A DNA stretch of 64,000 nucleotides from Microbacterium sp. (lineage in GTDB: Bacteria > Actinomycetota > Actinomycetes > Actinomycetales > Microbacteriaceae), in the NCBI GenBank assembly GCA_031277945.1, contig JAITLK010000002.1:496001-560000 (forward strand), written 5' to 3'. Positions 18,917 through 29,400 of this stretch are shown one piece after another. The first letter of the stretch is position 1. The number at the start of each line of letters is the position of its first letter. The notes beneath the pieces were generated by a model. That model did not search any database. It saw nothing but the letters and a program-made list of their open reading frames with translations, and was not told the origin of the DNA. Both the position numbers and the translations under genes were made by a program.

Positions 18917-20904
18917 GCGAAATCAGACTCCGTCATGATGCGGGCGTGATCGGCGATCGCCTGGGAGATGCGGGCCACCGCATCTGCCACGGGAACCCCG
19001 TTGAGCTGCGTGCCGTCACGGAACCGGAAGGAGACCGTGCCCGCGGCCCGGTCCTGTTCGCCGGCGATGAGGATCAGCGGGACCTTGGCGGTGGTGTGGT
19101 TGCGGATCTTCTTCTGCATGCGGTCGTCGGAGTGATCGACCTCGGCGCGCACACCGGCGGCCTTGAGCGTTCCCACCACCTCGTCGAGGTAGTCCGCGTA
19201 TTGCTCGGCGACGGGAACACCCACCACCTGTGCGGGGGCCAGCCACAACGGGAAATCGCCCGCGTAGTGCTCCAGCAGGATCGCGAAGAAACGCTCGACG
19301 GAACCCAGCAGTGCGCGATGGATCATGACGGGGCGGTGCTTTGCCCCATCCGGTCCGGTGTACTCCAGCTCGAACCGCTCCGGCTGGTTGAAGTCCAGCT
19401 GGATGGTGGACATCTGCCAGGTGCGGCCGATGGCGTCTCGCGCCTGGACCGAGATCTTCGGGCCATAGAACGCCGCTCCGCCGGGGTCGGCCACGAGCTC
19501 CAGCCCGGATTCGAGGGCCACCTCGCGCAGCGTCTCGATGGCCGTGGACCACTGCTCCGGCTCGCCGAGGAACTTCGGGTTGCCCTCCTCGTTGGTCGAC
19601 AGTTCGAGGTAGAAGTCGTTGAGCCCGTAGTCGCGCAGCAGCGAGAGCACGAGGTTGAGGTTGGTCGTGAGCTCTTCGCGCACCTGGTCCTGGGCGACGT
19701 AGATGTGCGCATCATCCTGGGTCAGCCCGCGCACGCGGGTGAGTCCGGAGAGGGTGCCGCTCTTCTCGTAGCGATACACGGTGCCGAACTCCGCGAGGCG
19801 CAGCGGCAGCTCCCGATAGGAACGGCCGCGCGCACGGAAGACCAGGTTGTGGAACGGGCAGTTCATGGGCTTCAGGTAGTAGTCCTGCCCCTGACGGGTG
19901 ACGTTGCCCTCCTCGTCGACGACCTCATCGAGGTGCATCGGGGGGAACATGCCATCCGCGTACGTCTGCAGGTGACCCGACGTCATGAAGAGATCCTTCT
20001 TCGTGATGTGCGGGCTGTTCACGAGGTCGTACCCGTTGCGCAGCAGGTGCTTGCGCAGGTTCTCCTCGATCTCGTAGCGGATGATCCCGCCCTTCGGGTG
20101 GAAGACCGCGAGACCCGAGCCGATCTCGTCCGGGAAGGAGAACAGGTCCATCTCGACACCGAGCTTGCGGTGATCGCGCCGCTCGGCCTCCGCGATGCGC
20201 TCCTGGTAGGCGCGCAACTCATCCTTGGTGGGCCAAGCGGTGCCGTAGATGCGCTGCAGCTGGGGGTTCTTCTCCGACCCGCGCCAGTATGCAGCGGCGG
20301 TACGGGTGAGTGACCAGCCGTTGCCGACCATGCGCGTGTTGGGCACATGCGGGCCACGGCAGAGGTCCTTCCAGGCCACCTCGCCGTCCTTGCGGACGTT
20401 GTCGTAGATGGTGAGCTCTCCTTCACCCACCTCGACGTCGGCACCCTCCGCGCCGCCGCCCTTCAGACCGATCAGCTCCAGCTTGAACGGCTGATCCGCC
20501 AGTTCTGCGCGGGCCTCGTCCTCGGTGACCACACGGCGCACGAAGCGCTGCCCCTCGCGGATGATGCGCTGCATCTCCTTGTCGATGACCTTGAGGTCTT
20601 CCGGGGTGAAGGGGTTCTCGACGCCGAAGTCGTAGTAGAAACCGTCCGTGATCGGCGGGCCGATACCGAGATCCACCTGCGGGTTGAGCTTCTGCACGGC
20701 CTGAGCCAGCACGTGCGCCGTCGAGTGCCGCAGGATCGCAAGGCCCTCCGGGCTTGAAACGGTGATCGGCTCGACGACGTCCGTCTCGGTGACGACCGCG
20801 GCGAGGTCCTTCTGCTGCCCGTTCACGTGCATGGCGACGACGGAACGATCGGTGAAGAGGGCGAATCCGTCACAGGGGTAGGACGGCTGGGGGTTCTCAG
20901 ACAC
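18913..20904 (-). CDS. thrS: Threonyl-tRNA synthetase
   Basis: A 663-residue class-II synthetase of normal size. Domains: TGS-like N1, editing domain N2 with [11 protein letters not shown] (about 68-78) and the distal HXXXC-type site, the catalytic core (about 265-540, with [21 protein letters not shown] and [10 protein letters not shown]), and a C-terminal anticodon-binding domain (about 560-655). The start is placed at GTG 20904 (MSENPQPSY), with GGAGAA seven bases upstream. Further upstream the frame stays open but has no synthetase character. The 155-bp leader contains a threonine-rich small ORF. Confidence 0.97.
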   Translation of the reverse strand: MSENPQPSYPCDGFALFTDRSVVAMHVNGQQKDLAAVVTETDVVEPITVSSPEGLAILRHSTAHVLAQAVQKLNPQVDLGIGPPITDGFYYDFGVENPFTPEDLKVIDKEMQRIIREGQRFVRRVVTEDEARAELADQPFKLELIGLKGGGAEGADVEVGEGELTIYDNVRKDGEVAWKDLCRGPHVPNTRMVGNGWSLTRTAAAYWRGSEKNPQLQRIYGTAWPTKDELRAYQERIAEAERRDHRKLGVEMDLFSFPDEIGSGLAVFHPKGGIIRYEIEENLRKHLLRNGYDLVNSPHITKKDLFMTSGHLQTYADGMFPPMHLDEVVDEEGNVTRQGQDYYLKPMNCPFHNLVFRARGRSYRELPLRLAEFGTVYRYEKSGTLSGLTRVRGLTQDDAHIYVAQDQVREELTTNLNLVLSLLRDYGLNDFYLELSTNEEGNPKFLGEPEQWSTAIETLREVALESGLELVADPGGAAFYGPKISVQARDAIGRTWQMSTIQLDFNQPERFELEYTGPDGAKHRPVMIHRALLGSVERFFAILLEHYAGDFPLWLAPAQVVGVPVAEQYADYLDEVVGTLKAAGVRAEVDHSDDRMQKKIRNHTTAKVPLILIAGEQDRAAGTVSFRFRDGTQLNGVPVADAVARISQAIADHARIMTESDFA

Positions 20905-20969
20905 GAAGATTCTCCAGTTAGCAATGGATGTCGGCAACTCAGCTTCGGACGCTCGCGCGCCCCGCCCGC

Positions 20970-21050
20970 TCAGGCCTGGGTCGTTCGCGTGCCGGTGACG
21001 GCGAGCACGACGGTCTCGTCGCTCGTGCGGGTCAGCCGGGCGAAATCCAT
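20970..21050 (-). CDS. Threonine-rich 26-residue ORF upstream of thrS, candidate leader peptide
   Basis: The small ORF reads [14 protein letters not shown] then [12 protein letters not shown] and ends in TGA. Seven of its 26 residues are threonine, four of them within the last eight residues (TGTRTT). It lies in the thrS leader on the same strand. TAGACT ends seven bases before the ATG, giving a leaderless start. Such a composition is expected of an attenuation-type leader peptide sensing charged tRNA-Thr. No clear terminator with a U-run is visible before thrS, so any control may act on translation. Confidence 0.5.
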   Translation of the reverse strand: MDFARLTRTSDETVVLAVTGTRTTQA

Positions 21051-21059
21051 GCGAAGAGT

Positions 21060-22331
21060 CTACGCCCCGGCGGTGCGCCCCGCCGTCACGGCGCGGTGCA
21101 GCTGCGCATCGATACCGCGCCATCCGCCGGTCTCGTAGGCCAGCACCACACCGACCGGCCCCGCAAGGACGACGAGCAGGCACAGCCACAGCGGCATTCC
21201 GGCGGCAGCCAGGGCGATCGCCGCGGCCGGAAGCAGAACGCCCGGCAGCTGGAGGGCCACGTTCTTCGTGGGCTCGCGTGTCAGCCACGCGTGGATCGCG
21301 TAGATCGCCAGACTGTAGACCATCACGGACACGGCCAGAGCGGTGATGACCGTGACCGTCGGCATGTGGACCTCGGGATCGAACACGTACCCGATCAGGT
21401 GGAGACTCGCCCCCACCGCAGCGATCGCGAGGAAGATGATCGCGTGCGCGTAGCCCCAGACGAACGCGCGCGTGCGGTGCACTTCAAGGATCGGCGCCGA
21501 CGGCAGCAGGAAGTATGTCCACCAGAGGGCGAAGGTCATCGCGATGCCTGCAGCGATCACCACGATCGAGTTCGCGCTCCATCCTTCCTCGGCGGTCACC
21601 TCCTGCGCGGCGGCGATCGTGCCGATGACCGTCTCACCGAGCGTGATGATCGCGAGCAGGCTGTACCGCTCAGAGATATGATGCGGGTGCCAGGGGGTGC
21701 TGCCCGTGCTGGAGCGGCGCTCCGCGATGACAGGACCCGACAGCTCGACCACCCAGCACAACGCGGCGGCGACGAGGGTGGCCGGCAACGTCATCGGCAC
21801 CCAGGCGACGATGACCCAGCCGACCTGCGCCACGGCGATGCACACCACATAGGTGAGTGCCGTGCTGCGGTGGGCTGAGCTCCGGGCGGCTCGAAGCCAC
21901 TGGCCGATCATCGCCACCCGCATGACGATGTATCCCGCCACCATCACCTGGTTGTCGATCGGTTCACCATGCTCGAGGGACGAGAACATCGGCGCCAGCC
22001 CGATGGCCAGGACGATGACGCCCGCCATCTGGAGCATCGTCATGAGCCGGAACGCCCAGTCGTCGGTGTCGAAGGCCGAGGCGAACCAGGAGTAGTTGAT
22101 CCACGCCCAAATGATCGCTGCACCGCCGAAGAGGAACGCGCCGAGCGCCGGCATCACCTCATCGATGGCGATGCCGTGGGCGAACTGCGTTCCGAGCACC
22201 CCGAAGGCGGCCGCGAACACCAGGTCGAACAACAGCTCCAGCGGCGATGCGACTCGCCCGTGTTCCGTGGTGCTTCGTCCCGACATCCGGCTGAGGCCGT
22301 GCCGGTAGAAACCCTCAGTGTGATCGCTCAT
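21060..22331 (-). CDS. Low-temperature-requirement A (LtrA) family membrane protein
   Basis: A 423-residue polytopic protein with about 10-12 membrane segments. The LtrA signature [23 protein letters not shown] follows a short hydrophilic N-terminus, and a second conserved region is [21 protein letters not shown]. Family members are of unknown function; some were linked to cold growth in Listeria. Start ATG 22331 is preceded by GGGAGG; codons upstream are out of context. It ends ten bases before the thrS leader ORF begins on the same strand, so the two could be transcriptionally connected. Confidence 0.9.
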   Translation of the reverse strand: MSDHTEGFYRHGLSRMSGRSTTEHGRVASPLELLFDLVFAAAFGVLGTQFAHGIAIDEVMPALGAFLFGGAAIIWAWINYSWFASAFDTDDWAFRLMTMLQMAGVIVLAIGLAPMFSSLEHGEPIDNQVMVAGYIVMRVAMIGQWLRAARSSAHRSTALTYVVCIAVAQVGWVIVAWVPMTLPATLVAAALCWVVELSGPVIAERRSSTGSTPWHPHHISERYSLLAIITLGETVIGTIAAAQEVTAEEGWSANSIVVIAAGIAMTFALWWTYFLLPSAPILEVHRTRAFVWGYAHAIIFLAIAAVGASLHLIGYVFDPEVHMPTVTVITALAVSVMVYSLAIYAIHAWLTREPTKNVALQLPGVLLPAAAIALAAAGMPLWLCLLVVLAGPVGVVLAYETGGWRGIDAQLHRAVTAGRTAGA

Positions 22332-22441
22332 GCGTCCCCTCCCGGCGAACATCGTGGCCCCCGGAGCGTCACCACGCAAGCCGACACGGGGCAATGTGAC
22401 GAGTCCGCGTACGATTCATCCCCGCAGGTTCGACGCTGTGA

Positions 22442-23119
22442 TCACAACGTCCCGAGGTGCTTGGACGCCTCGCGCACGCTGAGCGCGCTCAGGTCCGGGT
22501 GCTCCGAGAGGAAGCGGCGAACCCCGTCCGGATCGGCCCGCGCCACCTCGCGCAGCGCCCAGCCGATGGCCTTCCGGATGAAGAAGTCGCGATCGTGGAC
22601 GTTCGCCTCGATGGTCTCGGTGAGGAGTGCACGGTCCACCCGCTCCTTTCTCCCCAGTTGGCTGAGGATGGCGAGCCGACGAACCCACAGATCCTCATCG
22701 GTCATCCAGCGACGCACCAGTGCGGCCACAGCCACGGGGTGTGCGTCCAGCAACTCCGCCACGCGATGCGCCAGTTCGTCGGTGATGTCCCACCACTGTG
22801 CGCCTCGCACGAACTTCTCGATGAGGGGCAGGATGGACTGATCGCCGCGATGAGGCCGCACGGCGAGCAGCGCGAGTGCGGCGTACCACTGCTCACGTGC
22901 CTCTGCGCCATCCCAGAGGCGGATAGCCGCATCCCGCAAGGTCTCCGGGTCCCGGATGCCGCGCGCCGCGGCCGTGGCGATACGTCGGGCGCGCGGCACC
23001 GGAACTCCGAAGAACGGCAGCGACGACTTCATGTAGGCCTGCTGACCGGGCGCCCGGTCCGGGTCGGATTCGGCGCGCAGCGCGACCGTGATCGCGGTTG
23101 CGAGCTCGGCTCCGTTCAC
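22442..23119 (-). CDS. AlkD-like DNA alkylation repair protein
   Basis: A 225-residue HEAT-like-repeat protein of the AlkC/AlkD glycosylase superfamily, which removes alkylated purines without base flipping. Diagnostic stretches: PFFGVPVPRARRIA near the N-terminus, REQWYAALALL, FVRGAQWWDITDELA, LWVRRLAILSQL and DFFIRKAIGWALREVARADP, which together give the AlkD DNA-contact residues W..D and R. Start GTG 23119 overlaps the stop of the upstream membrane protein (GTGA), implying coupled translation. Confidence 0.92.
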   Translation of the reverse strand: MNGAELATAITVALRAESDPDRAPGQQAYMKSSLPFFGVPVPRARRIATAAARGIRDPETLRDAAIRLWDGAEAREQWYAALALLAVRPHRGDQSILPLIEKFVRGAQWWDITDELAHRVAELLDAHPVAVAALVRRWMTDEDLWVRRLAILSQLGRKERVDRALLTETIEANVHDRDFFIRKAIGWALREVARADPDGVRRFLSEHPDLSALSVREASKHLGTL

Positions 23120-24192
23120 GCGATCGACTCCCGCGCGGCCGCCTCGGGCGCGTTATCGCGCACCAGCGCGTCGATCGTGCGGATCAGCAGCAGAATCCAG
23201 GTGAATACCAGGGCCCCGGCGACGATCTCCACGGCCGTCAGCGTGTAGTAGCCGACGACGAAGAACAACACGAGACCGGCGCTGATGCCGAGGAACGTCC
23301 AGCCGAGGACCAGGAACGAACGCGCAATGCCGGGAATCCACCGACCGATCATGACGATCATCACGGAGAAGACGACGAGCATTCCGCTGGCGAAGCCGGT
23401 GTGGACCAGAAAGGACAGATTCACCGGTACGAGACCGACGACCATCAGGCAGCAGCCGATGACAATCAGCCCGACGCGCACGTTCCGCGTTCCGCGCGGG
23501 TCGCGCGCCCAGAGCTCTCGTGTGGCGTAACGGGCGAGAGCGGTGACCAGCACCCCCGCCACGATCACCGTGAGGTTGAACAGCGTGGAGGAGGTCTCCC
23601 CCACCATGCCCAACGCCGACAGGTTGTCCTGCCACCAGTGCGGGTCATCGGCGGAGAGCGTGGCAGCCAGCACCCCCTGAACCAGGAACACAGCGAGGAT
23701 CAGGGCGAACTGCGTGAGATCGAGCTGTGAGGCCGAGATGAAGACGACGTATGCGGTGATGGCCGCGACCGAGGCGGCGATCAGAGCGGAGGGAACGGTG
23801 TACACATCGGCATCGACGAACCCGCGGGCCAGGATGTCGGCCACGAGTGACCACGACAGCGCCGAGATCACCGCGTAGGCCAGCGCGAGGGCAGCGCCGT
23901 CGACGAAGTCGAGGAAGTGAGGTCGCTGGCGCGTGCGCAGGTACTCGAGCCAGGATGCGAGGGCGAAGGCCAGGATGGCCACCACCGCCGAGGTCGCCGC
24001 AGCGAACTGGCCGATCGAACCCGCACCGGCGATCGAAACACTCCGGAAAGCGAACGTCAGCAGCGCCAGCAGGCCGGCAATGACACCACCGATCGCAGCA
24101 GCAAGCAGGGCGATCGCCTCGATGCGCTGCAGGCTGGGCTCGGCGATGGCGGTTCGAAGCCAGCGCCAGCCGGCACGGATGCGGGTTCTCAC
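23116..24192 (-). CDS. Polytopic membrane protein, DUF998-like
   Basis: A 358-residue protein with about eight to nine hydrophobic helices and a basic N-terminus. The segment DDPHWWQDNLSALGMVGET between helices resembles the DUF998/Frag1-like pattern (N.W...SALG). No catalytic motif is recognised and the function is unknown. The stop overlaps the start of the AlkD-like gene. The next gene upstream (MFS) is divergent. Confidence 0.72.
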   Translation of the reverse strand: MRTRIRAGWRWLRTAIAEPSLQRIEAIALLAAAIGGVIAGLLALLTFAFRSVSIAGAGSIGQFAAATSAVVAILAFALASWLEYLRTRQRPHFLDFVDGAALALAYAVISALSWSLVADILARGFVDADVYTVPSALIAASVAAITAYVVFISASQLDLTQFALILAVFLVQGVLAATLSADDPHWWQDNLSALGMVGETSSTLFNLTVIVAGVLVTALARYATRELWARDPRGTRNVRVGLIVIGCCLMVVGLVPVNLSFLVHTGFASGMLVVFSVMIVMIGRWIPGIARSFLVLGWTFLGISAGLVLFFVVGYYTLTAVEIVAGALVFTWILLLIRTIDALVRDNAPEAAARESIA

Positions 24193-24245
24193 AGGATGAG
24201 CGTACTGGCGCGGTCCCCGCAGCGCAGTCGCACAGGGTCACCGGG

Positions 24246-24282
24246 TAGACTGGTTTCGTTGCATCCTCCGCGGCCATGCAAC
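24246..24282 (+). promoter_or_regulatory. Promoter box and inverted repeat upstream of the MFS gene
   Basis: TAGACT at 24246-24251 is a plausible -10. Starting seven bases downstream, GTTGCAT (24258-24264) and ATGCAAC (24276-24282) form a perfect 7-bp inverted repeat with an 11-base spacer, at the predicted transcript start. It could be a repressor site or an RNA hairpin in the 100-nt leader. Confidence 0.45.
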
Positions 24283-24357
24283 CTGACACCCGGTGTATCT
24301 ACCTCCGCTCCCGGCGGCACGGCGGCACAAGCCGCGCCGAAACTCCCAGGAGAAACG

Positions 24358-25614
24358 ATGTCAGACACGGCTGAGCCGGCGTCCGCGCCGTCCGATGCAT
24401 CAACACCCGCACCCACCCTGATCCGCGCGGCGGGGCTGGCCTACTTCCCGGTCGCCTTCCTCGCGCGACTGCCGTTCGCGATGAACGTCGTCGGGGTCCT
24501 CACCCTCGTCGTCGCCGCGCGCGATTCGCTCACGCTCGGCGGGCTCACCTCCGCGGCAGTGGGTCTCGGCACCGCACTCATCGGCCCGCTCCTCGGGGCT
24601 GCGGCTGATCGCTTCGGACAGCGACCGGTGCTGCTCGCGGCGGGGATCGGGAACAGCCTCGCCCTGCTCCTCATGGCCTGGGTCGCGTTCGCGCCCGTGG
24701 CAGACCCCTGGGTGCTGGCCACCGCGGTGCTCGTGGGTGCCACCGCACCGCAGGTCTCCCCCATGTCGCGCAGCCGTCTGGTAGCCATCATCGATCGCCG
24801 CATCGCCCGTGACCGCCGGGCGAAGACGCTCTCGGCAACGCTCGCCTACGAGTCCTCCGCAGACGAGATCGTCTTCGTGTTCGGCCCCGTGCTCGTGGGC
24901 CTTCTCGCCACCACCCTGAACCCGGCCGCGCCCATGATCGGGGCGGCGATCCTCACGCTGGTCTTCGTCGGCGCTTTCGCTCTCCACCCGTCGGGGCGCA
25001 CCATCGCGCATGCCGATGCCGACGTTCCGCTCGTCCAGGCGCCCGTGAGCGAGCTGTTCCACCCGCGAGTGCTGGTCCTGGTGGCGGGCGTCCTCGGAAT
25101 CGGCTTCTTCTTCGGCTCCACTCTCACCTCGCTCACCTCCTTCATGGTCGACGCGGGCAACAAGGAGGCTGCCGGTCTTCTCTATGGCGTGATGGGGGTC
25201 GGATCGGCGATTCTCGCACTCGCCGTGGCGGTCTTCCCAGCGCGCTTCACACCGCGCTACCGGTGGCTGGTGTTCGCCCTCATCCTCGCCGCGGGCGCCG
25301 TTCTCATCGCGTCGGCGCGCACCGTGGATCAGATGATCTGGGCTCTCGCCGTCACGGGCATCGGCATCGGGCCGCTGATCGTGACCGTCTACACCTTCGC
25401 CGCGATGCGCACCCCGGTGGGTCGCAGCGCAACCTTGATGACGATGGTGGGCTCTGGCGTGATCGTCGGCCAGTCTTCATCGTCCGCGATCGTCGGCGTA
25501 CTCGCTGACGAGCAAGGAACCGCCCTGGCACAGTGGTCGCCGTTCGTCGCTGCCGTTCTCGTGCTCGCGTGCGCCGTGGTGAATCTGTTCCTGTCCCGCG
25601 GAGACCGACGCTGA
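24358..25614 (+). CDS. MFS transporter
   Basis: A 418-residue protein with 12 predicted membrane helices and the loop 2-3 motif GPLLGAAADRFGQRPVLL, the standard MFS motif A. A long cytoplasmic middle loop lies at about 195-230. The pattern resembles drug/sugar efflux-type MFS proteins, but the substrate cannot be read from the sequence. Start ATG 24358 follows AGGAGA by five bases. A frame extension upstream overlaps the divergent gene and lacks transporter features. Confidence 0.88.
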   Translation: MSDTAEPASAPSDASTPAPTLIRAAGLAYFPVAFLARLPFAMNVVGVLTLVVAARDSLTLGGLTSAAVGLGTALIGPLLGAAADRFGQRPVLLAAGIGNSLALLLMAWVAFAPVADPWVLATAVLVGATAPQVSPMSRSRLVAIIDRRIARDRRAKTLSATLAYESSADEIVFVFGPVLVGLLATTLNPAAPMIGAAILTLVFVGAFALHPSGRTIAHADADVPLVQAPVSELFHPRVLVLVAGVLGIGFFFGSTLTSLTSFMVDAGNKEAAGLLYGVMGVGSAILALAVAVFPARFTPRYRWLVFALILAAGAVLIASARTVDQMIWALAVTGIGIGPLIVTVYTFAAMRTPVGRSATLMTMVGSGVIVGQSSSSAIVGVLADEQGTALAQWSPFVAAVLVLACAVVNLFLSRGDRR

Positions 25615-25677
25615 CGCGAGTCATACCGTTCACATGCCACCCAGCCTGCCGACGCCGGGGGCTCGTAGACTAGCGGC

Positions 25678-26208
25678 ATGAGTCAGCACGGTGAGCTCCT
25701 CGCCGCCGACGATGCGCTGCGCGAACTGCAGCACGAGGCGGATTTCGCGCACGCCCGTCATGGGCGCCTGTACGCGGACGCACTGATGCACTATCACGAT
25801 CAGCTCTCGGCGCTCCTCACCCAGGCGTTCGAAGAACAGTCGCGCTCGAACGACCTCACCCTCCCGAAGCGCGATCGGCTGGGGTTGCAGCGACACGCTG
25901 CGGAGATCGCTCGGGTGATCGTGACCGACGTGGAGCGCGTTCGTGAGGAGTACCAGAAGCTCAGCAGCCGCGCGGTCCCGTCGGATTCGAGCGGACGCGC
26001 TCTCGTCGATGCCGTCGTCATCAGTAGCCGCATGCAGGTTTCGGCGTGGTGGAACGGACACGCGCATCTCGCGACCCCGGCGGCGACCGCGGTTGCCGCG
26101 CAGAGGTGGGAGAGTTTCCGGCCGGTGCCGCGGTGGGTGCCCTATGCAGCGGGCGCGGGCGTGGTCGCTGCGGGAGCCTTCCCGATCGCGTCGATCTTCC
26201 TGCTCTGA
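25678..26208 (+). CDS. Small protein with C-terminal membrane anchor, unknown function
   Basis: A 176-residue protein, mostly helical and charged. It carries a possible coiled-coil-like stretch at about 85-105 (VTDVERVREEYQKLSSRA) and one hydrophobic C-terminal helix (VPYAAGAGVVAAGAFPIASIFLL) ending at the stop, so it would be tail-anchored. No known domain is recognised. TAGACT (25666-25671) lies exactly six bases before the ATG with no Shine-Dalgarno, a clear leaderless candidate. It is followed by a terminator shared with the convergent tRNA-Gly. Confidence 0.75.
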   Translation: MSQHGELLAADDALRELQHEADFAHARHGRLYADALMHYHDQLSALLTQAFEEQSRSNDLTLPKRDRLGLQRHAAEIARVIVTDVERVREEYQKLSSRAVPSDSSGRALVDAVVISSRMQVSAWWNGHAHLATPAATAVAAQRWESFRPVPRWVPYAAGAGVVAAGAFPIASIFLL

Positions 26209-26240
26209 CTTCCCGTTCTGAGCGACGTCGAGGCTACAAG

Positions 26241-26268
26241 AAGGGCCCCTCAAGTGAGGGGCCCTTCT
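26241..26268. terminator. Bidirectional terminator
   Basis: AAGGGCCCCTCA and TGAGGGGCCCTT form a 12-bp perfect stem followed by CTTC. It lies between the convergent 25678-26208 gene and tRNA-Gly and could serve both. Confidence 0.88.
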
Positions 26269-26271
26269 TCA

Positions 26272-26347
26272 TGGAGCGGATGACGAGACTCGAACTCGCG
26301 ACCCTAACCTTGGCAAGGTTATGCGCTACCAACTGCGCTACATCCGC
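26272..26347 (-). tRNA. tRNA-Gly(GCC), copy 1, CCA encoded
   Basis: A full cloverleaf on the reverse strand: acceptor GCGGATG/CATCCGC, anticodon loop TTGCCAA inside the TAACC/GGTTA stem, T-loop TTCGAGT. Unlike the two identical copies near 31.2 and 31.6 kb, the 3' CCA is encoded in the DNA. Confidence 0.97.
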
Positions 26348-26439
26348 ATGCCACCTTGCGGCGACATCCTCTAGCTTACCCGATCCCGCACGGTGAGACA
26401 GACATCGCCGAGACGCCGAGCGTGTCGCGCCAGCAACGG

Positions 26440-26474
26440 GTGATGCCCCGCCGACCAGGTCGACGGGGCATCAC
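26440..26474 (-). terminator. Terminator of the nuclease/nucleotidase gene
   Basis: GTGATGCCCCG pairs with CGGGGCATCAC (11 bp), with further pairing inside the loop (CGACC/GGTCG). It lies 12 bases after the stop of the large secreted protein. Confidence 0.85.
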
Positions 26475-26485
26475 CGTGCCAGCTG

Positions 26486-29400
26486 TCAGCTCTGCTGAGC
26501 GCGACGGCGAGCGATCATGATGCCCGCGCCAACGGCGAGCACCAGGAGTCCGATCGCCAGCGCCGGGAACGGATCGGTTCCCGTGGTCGGCAGCGAGCCC
26601 GTTGCGGATGGCACCGGCGCCGGTGCCGTCGGCGCGCTCGTCGACGTCGGAGCCGGGCCTGTGGTCTCCGTCGGCGTCGGGGTGGGGCCCGTCGTCTCCG
26701 TCGGAGTCGGCGTGGGCGTCACCGCCGCCGTGACGACGAGCGGAGCGGACACGGCCGTGTCATCTGCCCGCAGCGCCACGATCGTGTGGTCGCCGGCGCT
26801 CGTGTCAGCCGGGATCGTCACCTCGACGCTGAAGGCGCCCGCCGCATCGGCGGTGGCATCACCCAGCGCGACCGGCTCGGAGTGCAGCTCGAGCGCGACC
26901 ACTTCACCCGCAGCGAAACCGCTACCGTTGACGGTGACCGACTCCCCTGCTCGCACTTCCGCTGCGCTCAGGCTGAGGACCGGAGTCGGGGCGACCGCGG
27001 CCACCTCGATCGGCAACGTGAAGATCGTGTCCCCAGCGGTGACGACGAGCTCCTGCGTTCCGGACACACCTGTGGGAACGGTGACGGTGACACTCGCACG
27101 TCCGACCTCGTCAGTGGCATCGACCGGAGTCACGTCAACGTCGGCCGTTCCGACCACCGCGTCGCCGAGCGAGACCTGCACCGTTGCGGGCTTGGTCTCG
27201 GTGGTGCTGAAGGACAGCGACGAAAGCGCGATGTCGAACGTGTCGCCGGGCAGGTAGCCACCGACGGGAGCCGTCGGCATGGACACACCGACTGCGCGCT
27301 GGACGAGGTCCGGCGTAGCTGTCTTGTGCTCGGCGAACCAGTCGACCATCGACTGCAGGTCGGTGCGCCCGGTGTCCGCAGCGCTCGTCCCTTCAGCGAA
27401 GACCGTGAAGTTGTCTCCGCCGGAAGCGAGGAACGCGTTGACGGCGACCACGTAGCTGGCCGATTCGTCGAGCTTCTTGCCGTTCAGCAGGATCTCACCG
27501 ATGTGAGAGCCCGCGGGCGCCGCGGGGTCGTAAACGTACGTCAGTTCCTTCGATACGCCGAGCTTGAGGAATGGACGAGACGCCGTCGCCGGCTGCCACT
27601 GCTGTTCGAGCACGGCACGCACCTGGGCGCCGGTGAGCGTCAGGGTCACCAGCGTATTGGCGAACGGCTGGACCGTTGCGACTTCGCGATAGGTGACGTT
27701 CCCGTCCGCATCGCCCGCACCGCTGGAGGCGTAGCGCAGGTCCGTGCGCAGGCCTCCGGGGTTCATGAAGGCGATGTCGGCGTCGGTCGATTCACGCTGG
27801 ACGTCGGCCACGAAGTTGCCGAGGGTCGACTCCCCGCCGCGGTTCTCGCTGGTTCCGTCGGATCGGACGGCCCGGTTGAAGTCGCCCGTGATCGAGCCGA
27901 CGCTGACCGCGCCGAGCTTGTCGGCCTCCGCCTTCGCATCGTCCACAATCTTCTGCACATCAGGATCCGGTGTCGCAATCGGTGCGCCGTCCTTCGTGAG
28001 GGGCCGCACCTCGTTGGTGATCGACAGCAGCTCCTTCGTGGTCGGATCCACCTGGATCTGCATGACGCCCATGTTCTCGCCGTACTGGCCGGCGGAGATG
28101 ACGGGACGACCGTCGATCACGTGGTTGTAGGCGAGGTGTGTGTGAGCGGACACGATCGCGTCCACCGCCGGGGAGACGCCGTACACGATGCGTCCCAGCG
28201 CCGACTCCGGCGTGATGCTGGACACGTCGGTCGTCGTGGCGCCCTCGTGCACCAGCAGGAGGAGGACGTCCGCTTCACCGTTGGCGTCGTCACCATCGGT
28301 GAGCTCGCTCGCCACAGCGTTCACGGAGTCCACGATGCCGCGCACATCCAGCTCGGCGATGCCCGCCGGGCTCACCAGGGTGGGAAGGTCCTCGGTCACC
28401 GCTCCGATGAAGCCGACCCGGACGCCGTCGATCTCCTTCACCCAGCTGGGCGCCAGAGCATGGTCGTCCGTTCCCTTCAGGAACACGTTCGCGTTGATGT
28501 ACTCCCAGTCCGCCCGATCCTGGATGCGGTCGCGAAGATCCGCCCATCCCTGATCGAACTCGTGGTTTCCGGTGGCGCTGACGTCCAGACCCGCGGCGTT
28601 CAGCGCGTCGATGGTGGGCTCGTCCTTCTGGATGAACGACGTGAACGTCGAGGCCCCGATAAGGTCACCGGCGGCGGCGAAGATCGTGTTGGGGTTCTCC
28701 GCGCGCAGCTCCTTCACCGCTGTGGCGAGGGACGCCGCACCGGCGGACGCACCGCCGGCCTCGATCCGGCCGTGGAAGTCGTTGATCGTGGCCACCTGGA
28801 TGTCGACCGGCTCCGCGGGAGCGGATGCCAGAGTGAGGCCGACGAGGGCCGGATCGTGGTCGCTGGAGCGGAACGGCGTGCCCGCGTCGGTCGCCGCGTA
28901 GTTGTAGGCGCGATCGCCCCACTCCGCGGAGTTGATGCTCCACACGCCCGCACCGGAGACCGACGTTGCGAACGACGGGGATGCGAGGATGTGATCCAGC
29001 GAGCCCAGCTCACCGTTGAACGTGTAGGTGTGCTGCGCGGGTGCAAGGGCGGGGACGAGATCCGTCCACCCGGCGTCCGCGAACACCCGGATGGGGTCTT
29101 CCTGCGCGTAGGCGTTGAAGTCGCCGAGCAGCAGGATGTCGGAGCTTCCCGACGCCGTCTCGACGGTGCTCGCCAGCTGCAGAACCTGCTGCGCCTGCGC
29201 GACGCGGTCTGCGTTGAAGAAGCCCTGCTCGTCGGCCGGCTCGGGTGTGGTCTTGTCCGGCGGGCTCTTGGACTTCAGGTGATTGACGATGACGGAGAAC
29301 GTCTTGTCGTGTGCCTGGAAGGTCTGCGCGATGGGTTCACGGGCGTTGCCCCACACGGTCTCATCGACGGGAACGGTCACGCTGTCACCCACGGGGGCAA

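Noticed and set aside
20905..21059. T-box riboswitch in the thrS leader
   Set aside because: No T-box sequence or specifier-loop architecture is visible in the 155 bases, and T-boxes in actinobacteria are mainly on ileS.
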